From positions 24,572-29,687 of the forward strand of contig DIHJ01000024.1 of NCBI GenBank assembly GCA_002420105.1: a stretch of 5,116 nucleotides of DNA, written 5' to 3'. The DNA comes from Nitrospira sp. UBA5699. GTDB taxonomy: Bacteria; Nitrospirota; Nitrospiria; Nitrospirales; Nitrospiraceae. The notes under the pieces were generated by a model. The model ran no database searches, was not told the origin of the DNA, and saw only the letters and a program-made list of their open reading frames with translations. The translations under genes were made by a program, and so were the position numbers. How positions within the stretch are numbered: the first letter of the stretch is position 1; every line of letters begins with the position of its first letter. This document shows positions 1-5,116 of the stretch, one piece after another.

Positions 1-130
1 CAGTCTAAAGGAGCCCCCCTGAGAAGTCAAGGGAGACAGCGGCAGCATTTTGTTGACAGGCCGCCGACCTTTCGTTATGGTCGTAACGATGATTCAATGA
101 GCCTGTTCAACGGGTTATGAGGCGGTCGAC
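1..130 (+). other. Leader / intergenic region upstream of the DUF4321-type gene
   Basis: No recognisable gene is present. On the plus strand, one frame stops at 6-8, a second at 20-22, and the third stays open from the window edge to a TGA at 118-120. A gene entering from the left could end at any of these. The open frame contains a good promoter match and its residues (rich in Q, R and S, no motif) do not look like a protein tail, so I treat most of the stretch as non-coding. It carries the promoter at 53-81, an inverted repeat at 72-89 and the ribosome binding site at 119-122. Confidence 0.5.
53..81 (+). promoter_or_regulatory. Sigma70-type promoter for the DUF4321-type gene
   Basis: The -35 box at 53-58 is a perfect TTGACA. 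After a 17-base spacer the -10 box at 76-81 reads TATGGT, four of six matches to TATAAT including the conserved first A and last T. Transcription would start near 88, leaving a leader of about 40 bases before the GTG at 131. This is the best promoter match I found in the window. A 6-bp inverted repeat (72-77 with 84-89) overlaps the -10 box and may be an operator. Confidence 0.55.
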
Positions 131-394
131 GTGAGAAAATCTCCCTGGGTTTTGTTGCTGTTTCTCCTGGTCGGCGGACTGCTGGGCGGCATCCTCGGGG
201 AAATTCTCCAGGTCATGGCTCCGAAAGGCGGGACGATTCAGGCCTTCTTCACGACCAACGTCACCCCGGGCATCAGCCCCCCGCTCACCATCGACCTGAT
301 TCTCCTGAAGCTTACCCTGGGGTTCAGCCTGAAGATCAGCCTGCTGAGCCTCCTCGGCATGTTCCTCGGGATCTATCTGTACAAGAACGTCTAA
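131..394 (+). CDS. Small two-helix inner-membrane protein, DUF4321-like
   Basis: This is an 87-residue protein of unknown function. Residues 6-28 form a first hydrophobic helix containing a glycine-zipper-like run (GGLLGGILGEI, 15-25). A more polar loop (about 29-55) follows, then a long hydrophobic stretch (about 56-84) with a second helix, ending in a short tail with one lysine. Length, glycine-rich first helix and two-helix plan match what I recall of the DUF4321 family; the name rests on recall, not a search. The GTG start is the only option: the upstream in-frame stop is at 98-100 with no other start codon between, and GAGG at 119-122 lies 8 bases upstream. The first residues (MRKSPW) put positive charge on the cytoplasmic side, suggesting both ends are inside. 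It is monocistronic here and its TAA overlaps the uvrB stop codon on the other strand. A role in the envelope is inferred only from the membrane helices. Confidence 0.85.
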   Translation: MRKSPWVLLLFLLVGGLLGGILGEILQVMAPKGGTIQAFFTTNVTPGISPPLTIDLILLKLTLGFSLKISLLSLLGMFLGIYLYKNV

Positions 395-2394
395 TCCTTC
401 GCCTTCAGCTCGAGATCCTGAATTTTCAACGCCCGGATGCGGTTCCGCAGCGACGCTGCCCGCTCGAACTCCAGTTCCTTCGCCGCGGCCTTCATCTCCG
501 CTTCCAGCCGCTGAATTTGCTGCTCGATGGTTTCGCCGTTCGTGTAGGCCGACTGGGGATCCGCGGCGAACACCAACTGCTCCGGCTCCACATAGGCATC
601 GGCGTAGGCCAAGACCGGGATATCCTTCTTGATGCTCATCGGCACGATGCCGTGAGCCTGATTGAACTTCCCCTGAATGCTCCGGCGCCGAGCGGTTTCG
701 TCGATGGCCTGCTTCATCGAATCCGTCACCACGTCGCCGTAAAGTATGACCCGTCCCCGTACGTTGCGCGCCGCGCGACCCGCGGTTTGAATGAGCGCCC
801 GGTAGGAGCGAAGATACCCCTCCTTGTCGGCGTCGAGGATGGCGACCAGACTGACTTCTGGCAGATCGAGCCCTTCGCGCAGCAGATTGATCCCCACCAG
901 CACATCGAACGTGCCGCGCCTCAGATCACGGATAATCTCCGCCCGCTCCAACGTCTTGATGTCCGAATGGAGATAGCGCACCTTGATCCCGAGTTCGTGG
1001 TAATACTCGCTGAGATCTTCGGCCATGCGCTTCGTCAGCGTCGTGACGAGGATACGTCCTCCCCGCGCGGTTTCGGCGCGCACTTCTCCCAGGAGATGAT
1101 CCACCTGCCCTTTTGCCGGCTGCACCTCGATGACGGGGTCCAGCAGGCCGGTCGGCCGGATGATCTGTTCGACGACTTCTCCCTGGGTATGCTCGAGTTC
1201 GTAGGGGCCCGGCGTCGCGGAGACATAAATCACCTGATTGAGGCACCGTTCAAACTCGTGAAATTTCAACGGCCGGTTGTCGACCGCCGACGGCAGCCGG
1301 AACCCGTACTCCACCAATGTTTTCTTCCGTGAGTAATCGCCTTCGTACATCCCTCCGACTTGAGGGACCGTCGCATGCGACTCGTCCACGATCAGGAGGA
1401 AGTCCTTGGGAAAATAGTCGATCAGTGTCGGGGGAGGCTCGCCGGGGGCCCGCCCGCTCAGATGCCGGGAATAATTCTCAATCCCGTGGCAAAATCCCAT
1501 CGCGCGGATCATTTCCAGATCGAACTTGGTCCGTTGCGCGATACGCTGAGCCTCCACCAGCTGGTTGTGGTTTCTGAAGTAGGCCACTCGCTCGTCGAGT
1601 TCTTCTTCAATCCCGGTGATCGCCCGCTCATAACGATCCGGCGCGATGAGGTAGTGGGTATTGGGGTAGACGGCCGCCTTCGGCAGCTTGCCGAGCGACT
1701 TGCCCGTCAGCGGATCGATTTCATGAATCGCATCCACGACATCGCCGAACAATTCGACGCGGACTGATATCGCCTCATTGGAGGCCGGAAAAATTTCGAT
1801 CACGTCCCCGCGCGCGCGAAACGTCCCCCGGTGAAAATCCACGTCGTTCCGGGCGTACTGAATTTCGACGAGCTTCGCGAGGATCGTTTCCCGCCGGATC
1901 TCCATGCCCTCCTCGAGATACAGCACCATTCCGTGATAGACCTCCGGTGATCCCAAGCCGTAGATGCAGGAGACCGACGACACGATCAGCACGTCGTTCC
2001 GCTGGAGCAGCGACGTCGTTGCGGCATGACGCATCTGATCGATGGCGTCGTTGATCGAGGAATCCTTGGCGATGTAGGTATCGGTCTGCGGAATGTAGGC
2101 TTCCGGCTGGTAATAATCGTAATAGCTGATGAAATACTCGACCGCATTGTGAGGGAAAAACTGTTTGAACTCCTGGTAGAGTTGTCCGGCGAGCGTCTTG
2201 TTGTGGACGAGCACGAGCGTGGGCTTCTGCACCCGCTCGATCACGTTGGCCATCGTGAATGTCTTGCCGGAGCCCGTGACCCCGAGCAGGGCCTGGTGCT
2301 TCCGGCCCGCTTGGAGCCCGGCCACCAGTTTATCGACGGCCTGCCCCTGGTCGCCGCAAGGCTTGAACGGCGCTTCGAGATGAAACTGTGGCAT
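391..2394 (-). CDS. uvrB: UvrABC system protein B (excinuclease subunit, DNA helicase)
   Basis: UvrB is the central factor of cytoplasmic nucleotide excision repair. It is loaded on damaged DNA by UvrA, verifies the lesion by inserting a beta-hairpin between the strands, then recruits UvrC for dual incision. At 667 residues it is full length (E. coli 673). Visible parts are Walker A GVTGSGKT (38-45), the tyrosine-rich beta-hairpin YYDYYQPEAYIP (91-102), the Walker B box DESH (337-340), VSATP (391-395), HSDIKTLER (476-484), motif V GINLLREGLDLP (501-512), arginine-finger motif VI QTAGRAARN (536-544) and a C-terminal UVR domain (about 623-658) that contacts UvrC. No key residue is missing. The ATG is preceded by GGAAGG (2402-2407) at 7 bases; an earlier in-frame ATG at 2422-2424 is cut off by a stop at 2413-2415. 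I see no LexA-type box in the 130 bp upstream, so SOS control is not evident. The C-terminal stop overlaps that of the convergent membrane-protein gene. Confidence 0.98.
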   Translation of the reverse strand: MPQFHLEAPFKPCGDQGQAVDKLVAGLQAGRKHQALLGVTGSGKTFTMANVIERVQKPTLVLVHNKTLAGQLYQEFKQFFPHNAVEYFISYYDYYQPEAYIPQTDTYIAKDSSINDAIDQMRHAATTSLLQRNDVLIVSSVSCIYGLGSPEVYHGMVLYLEEGMEIRRETILAKLVEIQYARNDVDFHRGTFRARGDVIEIFPASNEAISVRVELFGDVVDAIHEIDPLTGKSLGKLPKAAVYPNTHYLIAPDRYERAITGIEEELDERVAYFRNHNQLVEAQRIAQRTKFDLEMIRAMGFCHGIENYSRHLSGRAPGEPPPTLIDYFPKDFLLIVDESHATVPQVGGMYEGDYSRKKTLVEYGFRLPSAVDNRPLKFHEFERCLNQVIYVSATPGPYELEHTQGEVVEQIIRPTGLLDPVIEVQPAKGQVDHLLGEVRAETARGGRILVTTLTKRMAEDLSEYYHELGIKVRYLHSDIKTLERAEIIRDLRRGTFDVLVGINLLREGLDLPEVSLVAILDADKEGYLRSYRALIQTAGRAARNVRGRVILYGDVVTDSMKQAIDETARRRSIQGKFNQAHGIVPMSIKKDIPVLAYADAYVEPEQLVFAADPQSAYTNGETIEQQIQRLEAEMKAAAKELEFERAASLRNRIRALKIQDLELKAKD

Positions 2395-2401
2395 GAGACG
2401 A

Positions 2402-2407
2402 CCTTCC
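2402..2407 (-). promoter_or_regulatory. Ribosome binding site of uvrB
   Basis: On the minus strand the sequence GGAAGG lies 7 bases before the ATG at 2394. It supports this start over any later Met. No convincing -35/-10 pair was found between it and the helicase stop. Confidence 0.6.
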
Positions 2408-2462
2408 GGCCGTTACTTTACCATGTCGGATGGGCGCGCTTCATAACCGGAGAAAGTTCAGG

Positions 2463-2489
2463 ACGGCCGGGCCGCAAGGGCCCGGCCGT
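2463..2489 (-). terminator. GC-rich hairpin between the helicase gene and uvrB, probable terminator
   Basis: An 11-bp perfect stem (ACGGCCGGGCC at 2463-2473 with its complement at 2479-2489) closes a 5-base loop. It begins 35 bases after the helicase stop codon, read on the minus strand. The bases following it on that strand are CCTGAACTTTCTC, so there is no proper T-run. It could terminate weakly, act with Rho, or protect the 3' end of the helicase mRNA. No plus-strand gene here would need it. Confidence 0.55.
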
Positions 2490-2524
2490 GATCTGATGCG
2501 GGATGCAACTTGGCGGTCGACCGG

Positions 2525-3859
2525 TCAACGCCCGAAGCGTCTCTGCCCGCCGCTCGACGCCCCGTGCCGCTGAAACGACTCGCCGGTCCCGCCTTCGCGG
2601 AATCGCCTGGTCGTCGGCTCACCGTGCCGATGAGGCCGCGGACGACGCGAATGCTGCTCCTCGGTCGGAGCCACCGCAGTCTGGGGCAGTGCCGCGAAGG
2701 TCGGAAGCGGAAGCTTCGTCGTCTGGATCCGTAACTGACGAACCATGCGAAGGTACTCCCGCTCTTCCGTCTGGGACAGAATCAGAAACGTCGAGCCTTC
2801 CTTTTCCGCCCGGCCGGTTCGTCCGGCCCGGTGCACGTAGGAATTCGGATTGGTCGGCAATTCGTAGTGAATGACCTGCGCAACATCGGGAATATCCAAC
2901 CCCCGGGCGGCGACATCGGTCGCGACCAGCGACCGGATCCGGCCCGCTCGAAACGCGCCGAGCGTCCGCTCCCGTTGCGCCTGGCTGTGATTTCCGGTGA
3001 TGGCCCCGACCGATGCGGACTCGCCGCCCAATTTCTGGGCCAACCGGCGGACCTTGTATTTTTGATCGCAAAACACCATCGATCGCTCACCCTCTTTCAC
3101 CGTCTGCAGCAATGTGTGCACGAGTTCCGTGCGCGACTGCTCCGCCTGTACGACGTAATAGGCATGCGTGATCGACGTCGGGCTGCTGATCCCGGGATCG
3201 ACGGAAATCCGCGCGGGATTTCTCTGCATATTCTGGGCAAGTTGCTGAATCTCCGGCGAAAACGTCGCCGAGAACAGTAACGTCTGTCGCTCGCGCGGCA
3301 GCAGACACAGAATCCGCTGGATGTCGCGGAGGAACCCGCGATCCAGCATCTGGTCGGCTTCGTCCATCACGAGAAACGTGACGGCCCCGAGCTGCAGGTG
3401 CCTGGAGCCGGCCAGGTCGAGCAGACGGCCCGGCGTTCCGACGACGACCATGGGCGGCCGTTTCAGGGCCCGATAGTGCCGCTCGATCGGCGTCCCGCCA
3501 TAGACCGACAGCGACGTGACGGTCGCCGGTGCGTACTTCCGCAACTCCGTTTCGATCTGCAATGCCAGTTCTCTGGTCGGGGCCAGCACCAAGAACTGCG
3601 GGAATCTCTGCCCCTGGACGGCAGACGACGGCTGGCTGCCGTCCGTCGTTGCGGCATCGCGCCGCAAAGCGCGTTCGATCAACGGAAGAAGAAATGCCAG
3701 AGTCTTGCCGCTCCCCGTCTTGGCTTGCGCCATGATATCCCGGCCTTCACGCGCAGGCTGAATCGTGGCCTGTTGGATCGGCGTGGGTGTGGTCATCCCG
3801 GCCTGTTGAAGGCGTTGGGCAAGAAACGTGGGCAGACTCATCTCAGCAAACGTAGACAT
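2525..3859 (-). CDS. DEAD-box ATP-dependent RNA helicase (RhlE/CsdA-like)
   Basis: This 444-residue cytoplasmic enzyme unwinds short RNA duplexes with ATP; bacterial relatives act in ribosome assembly, RNA decay and cold adaptation. All family motifs are present: Q-motif PTPIQ (25-29), Walker A AKTGSGKT (46-53), PTRELA (94-99), TPGR (142-145), DEAD (166-169), SAT (197-199), MVFC (261-264), ATDVAARGLD (313-322) and HRAGRTGR (343-350). The tail from about 400 is rich in R, H and G and ends RRFGR, a likely RNA-contacting extension. Between Walker A and PTRELA there is a hydrophilic linker (about 67-87) that seems longer than in E. coli RhlE. The start is the ATG at 3857-3859, because AAGGAG at 3864-3869 sits just before it; the in-frame TTG at 3880 would place this signal inside the coding region. 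Assignment to a named subfamily is uncertain, so no symbol is given. It lies between terminator-like hairpins and is probably its own transcript. Confidence 0.96.
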   Translation of the reverse strand: MSTFAEMSLPTFLAQRLQQAGMTTPTPIQQATIQPAREGRDIMAQAKTGSGKTLAFLLPLIERALRRDAATTDGSQPSSAVQGQRFPQFLVLAPTRELALQIETELRKYAPATVTSLSVYGGTPIERHYRALKRPPMVVVGTPGRLLDLAGSRHLQLGAVTFLVMDEADQMLDRGFLRDIQRILCLLPRERQTLLFSATFSPEIQQLAQNMQRNPARISVDPGISSPTSITHAYYVVQAEQSRTELVHTLLQTVKEGERSMVFCDQKYKVRRLAQKLGGESASVGAITGNHSQAQRERTLGAFRAGRIRSLVATDVAARGLDIPDVAQVIHYELPTNPNSYVHRAGRTGRAEKEGSTFLILSQTEEREYLRMVRQLRIQTTKLPLPTFAALPQTAVAPTEEQHSRRPRPHRHGEPTTRRFREGGTGESFQRHGASSGGQRRFGR

Positions 3860-3863
3860 AGAA

Positions 3864-3869
3864 CTCCTT
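3864..3869 (-). promoter_or_regulatory. Ribosome binding site deciding the helicase start
   Basis: The minus strand reads AAGGAG, then TTCT, then ATG. The spacing of 4 bases is short but workable. The site favours the ATG at 3859 over the upstream in-frame TTG at 3880, which has no comparable signal at the right distance. Confidence 0.7.
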
Positions 3870-3959
3870 GTATGGGTCAACTTCCTGGGACTGCAATACG
3901 GCCGATCAGGCGACCGAGGAACGCATCTCGTAGATGGGCAATTCTAGGAAGGAAATTAG

Positions 3960-3984
3960 CGGGGCTGCCTTGTCGACAGCCCCG
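3960..3984 (-). terminator. Intrinsic terminator after the RRM-protein gene
   Basis: An 8-bp perfect stem (CGGGGCTG at 3960-3967 with CAGCCCCG at 3977-3984) encloses a 9-base loop. On the minus strand it is followed by CTAATTTCCTT, a moderately T-rich run. It starts 22 bases after the RRM stop codon. On the plus strand no T-run follows, so it serves the minus-strand gene. It implies that the RRM and helicase genes are largely separate transcripts, although read-through is possible. Confidence 0.7.
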
Positions 3985-4006
3985 ACATGCAACAAACAGC
4001 TACCGG

Positions 4007-4306
4007 TTAGTGCCGGCCGCCACCGAACCCGCCGCGGCCTCCGCCGCCAGAGCGAGGTTCTTGCGGACGCGCTTCGTTGACGGTCAACGTGCGGCCGCCC
4101 AGTTGGGTACCGTTCAACGCGGCAATCGCAGCCTGAGCCTCCGAGTCACTGGACATCTCCACGAAGCCGAAACCTCGGGACTGACCGGTGAACTTATCGG
4201 TGATGATTCGGGCTGATGCCACCGCTCCATGCGCAGCAAAGAGATCGCTCAGTTGCTGCTCGGTGGTGGAATACGGCAAACCCCCAACATAAATCTTCGA
4301 ACCCAT
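4007..4306 (-). CDS. Glycine-tailed RRM-domain RNA-binding protein
   Basis: This 99-residue protein is a single RNA recognition motif followed by a glycine-rich tail, the form of the bacterial and cyanobacterial Rbp proteins, which bind single-stranded RNA and act as RNA chaperones or regulators in the cytoplasm. RNP2 is KIYVGGL (4-10), at the start of strand 1. RNP1 is RGFGFVEM (44-51), with its two key aromatic residues F45 and F47; the usual last aromatic is a methionine. The tail from residue 86 is SGGGGRGGFGGGRH. The ATG at 4304-4306 is chosen because AAAGGAGG (4313-4320) stands 6 bases upstream and RRM proteins of this type start directly with a short lead into RNP2; extension to an upstream in-frame start at 4381 would add 25 residues that span the ribosome binding site. 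It is followed by a terminator and then the helicase gene. Cold induction is common for the family but not shown here. Confidence 0.96.
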   Translation of the reverse strand: MGSKIYVGGLPYSTTEQQLSDLFAAHGAVASARIITDKFTGQSRGFGFVEMSSDSEAQAAIAALNGTQLGGRTLTVNEARPQEPRSGGGGRGGFGGGRH

Positions 4307-4312
4307 TGGGTT

Positions 4313-4320
4313 CCTCCTTT
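4313..4320 (-). promoter_or_regulatory. Strong ribosome binding site of the RRM gene
   Basis: The minus strand carries AAAGGAGG, a long match to the 16S rRNA tail, 6 bases before the ATG. This predicts high translation and fixes the start. Part of it (GAGGAA at 4311-4316) can pair with TTCCTC in the leader at 4356-4361. Confidence 0.85.
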
Positions 4321-4527
4321 GAGAAAATGGTGTTGTCTTGGACTCGAGAAGAGGTGAGGAAGGAATGGGCCGAAGACGCAAACACGATGGCGACTCAGGT
4401 CTGGCTTCCGATCAGATCCCCGGGCAGAACCAAAACAACATCAAGTACCAGGCCTTGTCACTCTCTGCTGCACCACCACCAGGCCTTTCGCGGTGATACA
4501 CAAGCGGCACTCTACTCCACAAGCAGG

Positions 4528-4559
4528 TCAAAAGCAAGCCCGGAGTGAAATCCCGGTTG
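4528..4559 (-). terminator. Weak terminator-like hairpin after the small gene at 4574
   Basis: On the minus strand, CAA-CCGG (4559-4553) can pair with CCGG-TTG (ending at 4535), with a 2-base bulge and a 9-base loop, followed by CTTTTGA. The stem is short and bulged, so this is only a candidate. It would end the transcript of the small right-hand genes before the RRM leader. Confidence 0.3.
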
Positions 4560-4573
4560 CAGATCGGCACTTC

Positions 4574-4774
4574 TCAGTAGGCTGCAGGAGCGGAGAACGG
4601 ATGCTGGGGAAACAGGGGAACAGCGTGCAAGCTGTCGAAATACAAGAATGATTGCCCTTGACCCCGCAGTCCGATCTGCTCCACCCCCTGCTCCTCAGGA
4701 CAGTTCCACCCGTCGGACATCATGATGGTCAGCACCGTCAACAGATGGAGCAGGCCTTTCGATCGATCGTCCAT
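4574..4774 (-). CDS. Hypothetical 66-residue protein
   Basis: I do not recognise this protein. Residues 1-7 are polar and charged (MDDRSKG), 8-19 are hydrophobic (LLHLLTVLTIMM), and the rest is mixed, with one cysteine (C25) and an aromatic- and proline-rich end. The hydrophobic run is long enough for a weak signal-like segment but short for a membrane helix. The ATG at 4772-4774 starts 19 bases after the stop of the gene at 4794, in the same direction, and a GAAGG lies about 10 bases upstream, a poor spacing. It could be the last gene of a small operon or a chance frame. No family motif supports it, so confidence is low. Confidence 0.35.
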   Translation of the reverse strand: MDDRSKGLLHLLTVLTIMMSDGWNCPEEQGVEQIGLRGQGQSFLYFDSLHAVPLFPQHPFSAPAAY

Positions 4775-4793
4775 GAATCGGAAGCCTTCTTCG

Positions 4794-5054
4794 CTATGAG
4801 CGAGCCTTGGACGACCCGGTCTTGATTCGAATGATGTCCTGCTGGCGACGATCGCGTTCCGTCAGAATCTGCTTTCTCCGCTTCCAGCGATCCAACGACC
4901 ACCATCGTAATTTCTCACGAAACGTCACGACCGGAGGCTGAGCACTCCCCCCCGGCGCATGCTGAAAATCATACCCCTGATGACGCTCGCGATTCAGGAA
5001 AAACCGCCGGTAGAGGTGATCGTAAATCCCGTCGGATGAATTCCCTGCGGCCAC
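4794..5054 (-). CDS. Hypothetical 86-residue basic protein
   Basis: I do not recognise this protein. It has about 19 lysine or arginine residues against about 9 acidic ones, so it is strongly basic. The N-terminal half contains aromatic residues (IYDHLYRRFF, 10-19), a Gly/Pro loop (33-41) follows, and then a long charged, probably helical segment (46-78) starting REKLRWWSLDRWKRRK (46-61). There is no membrane helix or signal peptide, so it is probably cytoplasmic; binding to nucleic acid or to a membrane surface is guesswork from charge. The GTG start is supported by AAGGAGG (5061-5067) exactly 6 bases upstream. The frame stays open upstream to the window edge but shows no start codon there. 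It begins 14 bases after a possible stop of an upstream gene and is followed closely by the 66-residue frame, which suggests an operon. Confidence 0.65.
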   Translation of the reverse strand: MAAGNSSDGIYDHLYRRFFLNRERHQGYDFQHAPGGSAQPPVVTFREKLRWWSLDRWKRRKQILTERDRRQQDIIRIKTGSSKARS

Positions 5055-5060
5055 TCTTCT

Positions 5061-5067
5061 CCTCCTT
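5061..5067 (-). promoter_or_regulatory. Strong ribosome binding site for the 86-residue gene
   Basis: AAGGAGG on the minus strand, 6 bases before a GTG at 5054. It lies just after the TAG at 5069-5071 that may end the upstream gene. This is the main evidence that the 86-residue frame is a real gene with a GTG start. Confidence 0.65.
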
Positions 5068-5068
5068 C

Positions 5069-5116
5069 CTACAGCATGGCCTCGAGTTGCCGAGGCTCCG
5101 TAACCGGTTGCGAACA
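5069..5116 (-). CDS. Possible C-terminal end of an upstream gene (partial)
   Basis: On the minus strand one frame is open from the window edge to a TAG at 5069-5071, giving 15 residues, CSQPVTEPRQLEAML. The composition is like a soluble protein tail, and the stop falls right before the ribosome binding site of the next gene, the usual spacing in an operon. It is too short to identify, and the other frames are also mostly open here, so the call rests on position alone. It continues beyond the window. Confidence 0.4.
   Translation of the reverse strand, partial: CSQPVTEPRQLEAML

Larger units (their letters stand above)
4307..4573 (-). other. 267-bp non-coding stretch: RRM promoter and leader
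   Basis: No credible gene lies here; the open frame on the plus strand has no ribosome binding site or motif and runs antisense into the RRM gene. Read on the minus strand, it holds a weak hairpin after the small gene at 4574, a few poor promoter-like pairs (for example TTGTGG-18-TATCAC around 4493-4522) that I do not trust, a 10-base direct repeat AAGGCCTGGT (plus-strand 4447-4456 and 4478-4487), a GTG-repeat run beside it, a pyrimidine-rich segment (4343-4371), and the strong ribosome binding site. The RRM promoter must lie here unless transcription comes from the small genes. Confidence 0.5.

Noticed and set aside
1..120. Plus-strand frame open from the window edge to TGA at 118-120, as the end of an upstream gene
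   Set aside because: A 40-codon open run is not unlikely by chance, the residues look non-coding, and a near-consensus promoter sits inside it. It cannot be excluded without the sequence to the left.
517..1332. 271-codon plus-strand open frame opposite uvrB
   Set aside because: It lies wholly antisense to a conserved gene with every motif present, shows no domain of its own, and long antisense frames are expected in GC-rich coding DNA.
2395..2524. LexA/SOS box or clear promoter before uvrB
   Set aside because: I looked for CTGT-N8-ACAG-like and other paired boxes and for -35/-10 pairs on the minus strand and found nothing beyond weak partial matches such as TAAAGT.
2013..3656. Shared string CGTCGTTGCGGCAT in uvrB (near 2013) and in the helicase gene (near 3643)
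   Set aside because: Both copies fall in coding sequence for Ala-Ala-Thr-Thr using the same favoured codons, so chance and codon bias explain it better than a mobile or regulatory repeat.
3860..3880. Earlier TTG start for the helicase, adding 7 residues
   Set aside because: The AAGGAG signal would then be inside the gene, while it is correctly placed for the ATG at 3859.
3398..4216. 272-codon plus-strand open frame across the helicase and RRM genes
   Set aside because: It is antisense to two certain genes and the gap between them; the translation is arginine-rich low-information sequence without motifs.
4216..4548. 110-codon plus-strand open frame over the RRM leader
   Set aside because: It overlaps the 5' end of the RRM gene in antisense, has no ribosome binding site and no recognisable protein character.

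Overview
The window looks like a piece of a GC-rich Gram-negative bacterial chromosome. The layout is compact and Shine-Dalgarno driven, with GTG as well as ATG starts, and the genes are ordinary housekeeping genes. A DUF4321-type small membrane protein beside uvrB, together with a glycine-tailed RRM protein and a DEAD-box helicase, fits a Nitrospira-like or deltaproteobacteria-like genome. That placement is inference from protein style and gene content, not something a marker gene in the window proves. No rRNA, tRNA, CRISPR array, insertion sequence or phage gene is visible.

Layout. Bases 1-130 are a leader with a good sigma70-like promoter (TTGACA-17-TATGGT) driving the only convincing plus-strand gene, an 87-residue two-helix membrane protein (131-394). 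It meets uvrB tail to tail, and the two stop codons share bases in the four-base string CTAA. uvrB (391-2394, minus) encodes a complete 667-residue excision-repair helicase. A 130-bp gap with a perfect 11-bp GC hairpin separates it from an upstream DEAD-box RNA helicase (2525-3859, minus, 444 residues). A 147-bp gap with a likely intrinsic terminator precedes a 99-residue RRM RNA-binding protein (4007-4306, minus). Upstream of that lies a 267-bp non-coding stretch, probably holding the RRM promoter and a long leader. The right end has two small unrecognised minus-strand genes (4574-4774, weak; 4794-5054, better supported by a strong Shine-Dalgarno) and what may be the last 15 codons of another gene (5069-5116). 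The last two, and perhaps all three, look like one transcript.

Working together. UvrB acts in nucleotide excision repair. The RRM protein and the DEAD-box helicase are RNA-remodelling proteins with basic or glycine-rich tails. They sit side by side but appear to be separately terminated. Such pairs are typical of cold-shock and RNA-chaperone functions, but a cold response here is only inference. I see no clear undescribed system. The least explained parts are the RRM leader and the small-gene cluster at the right end.
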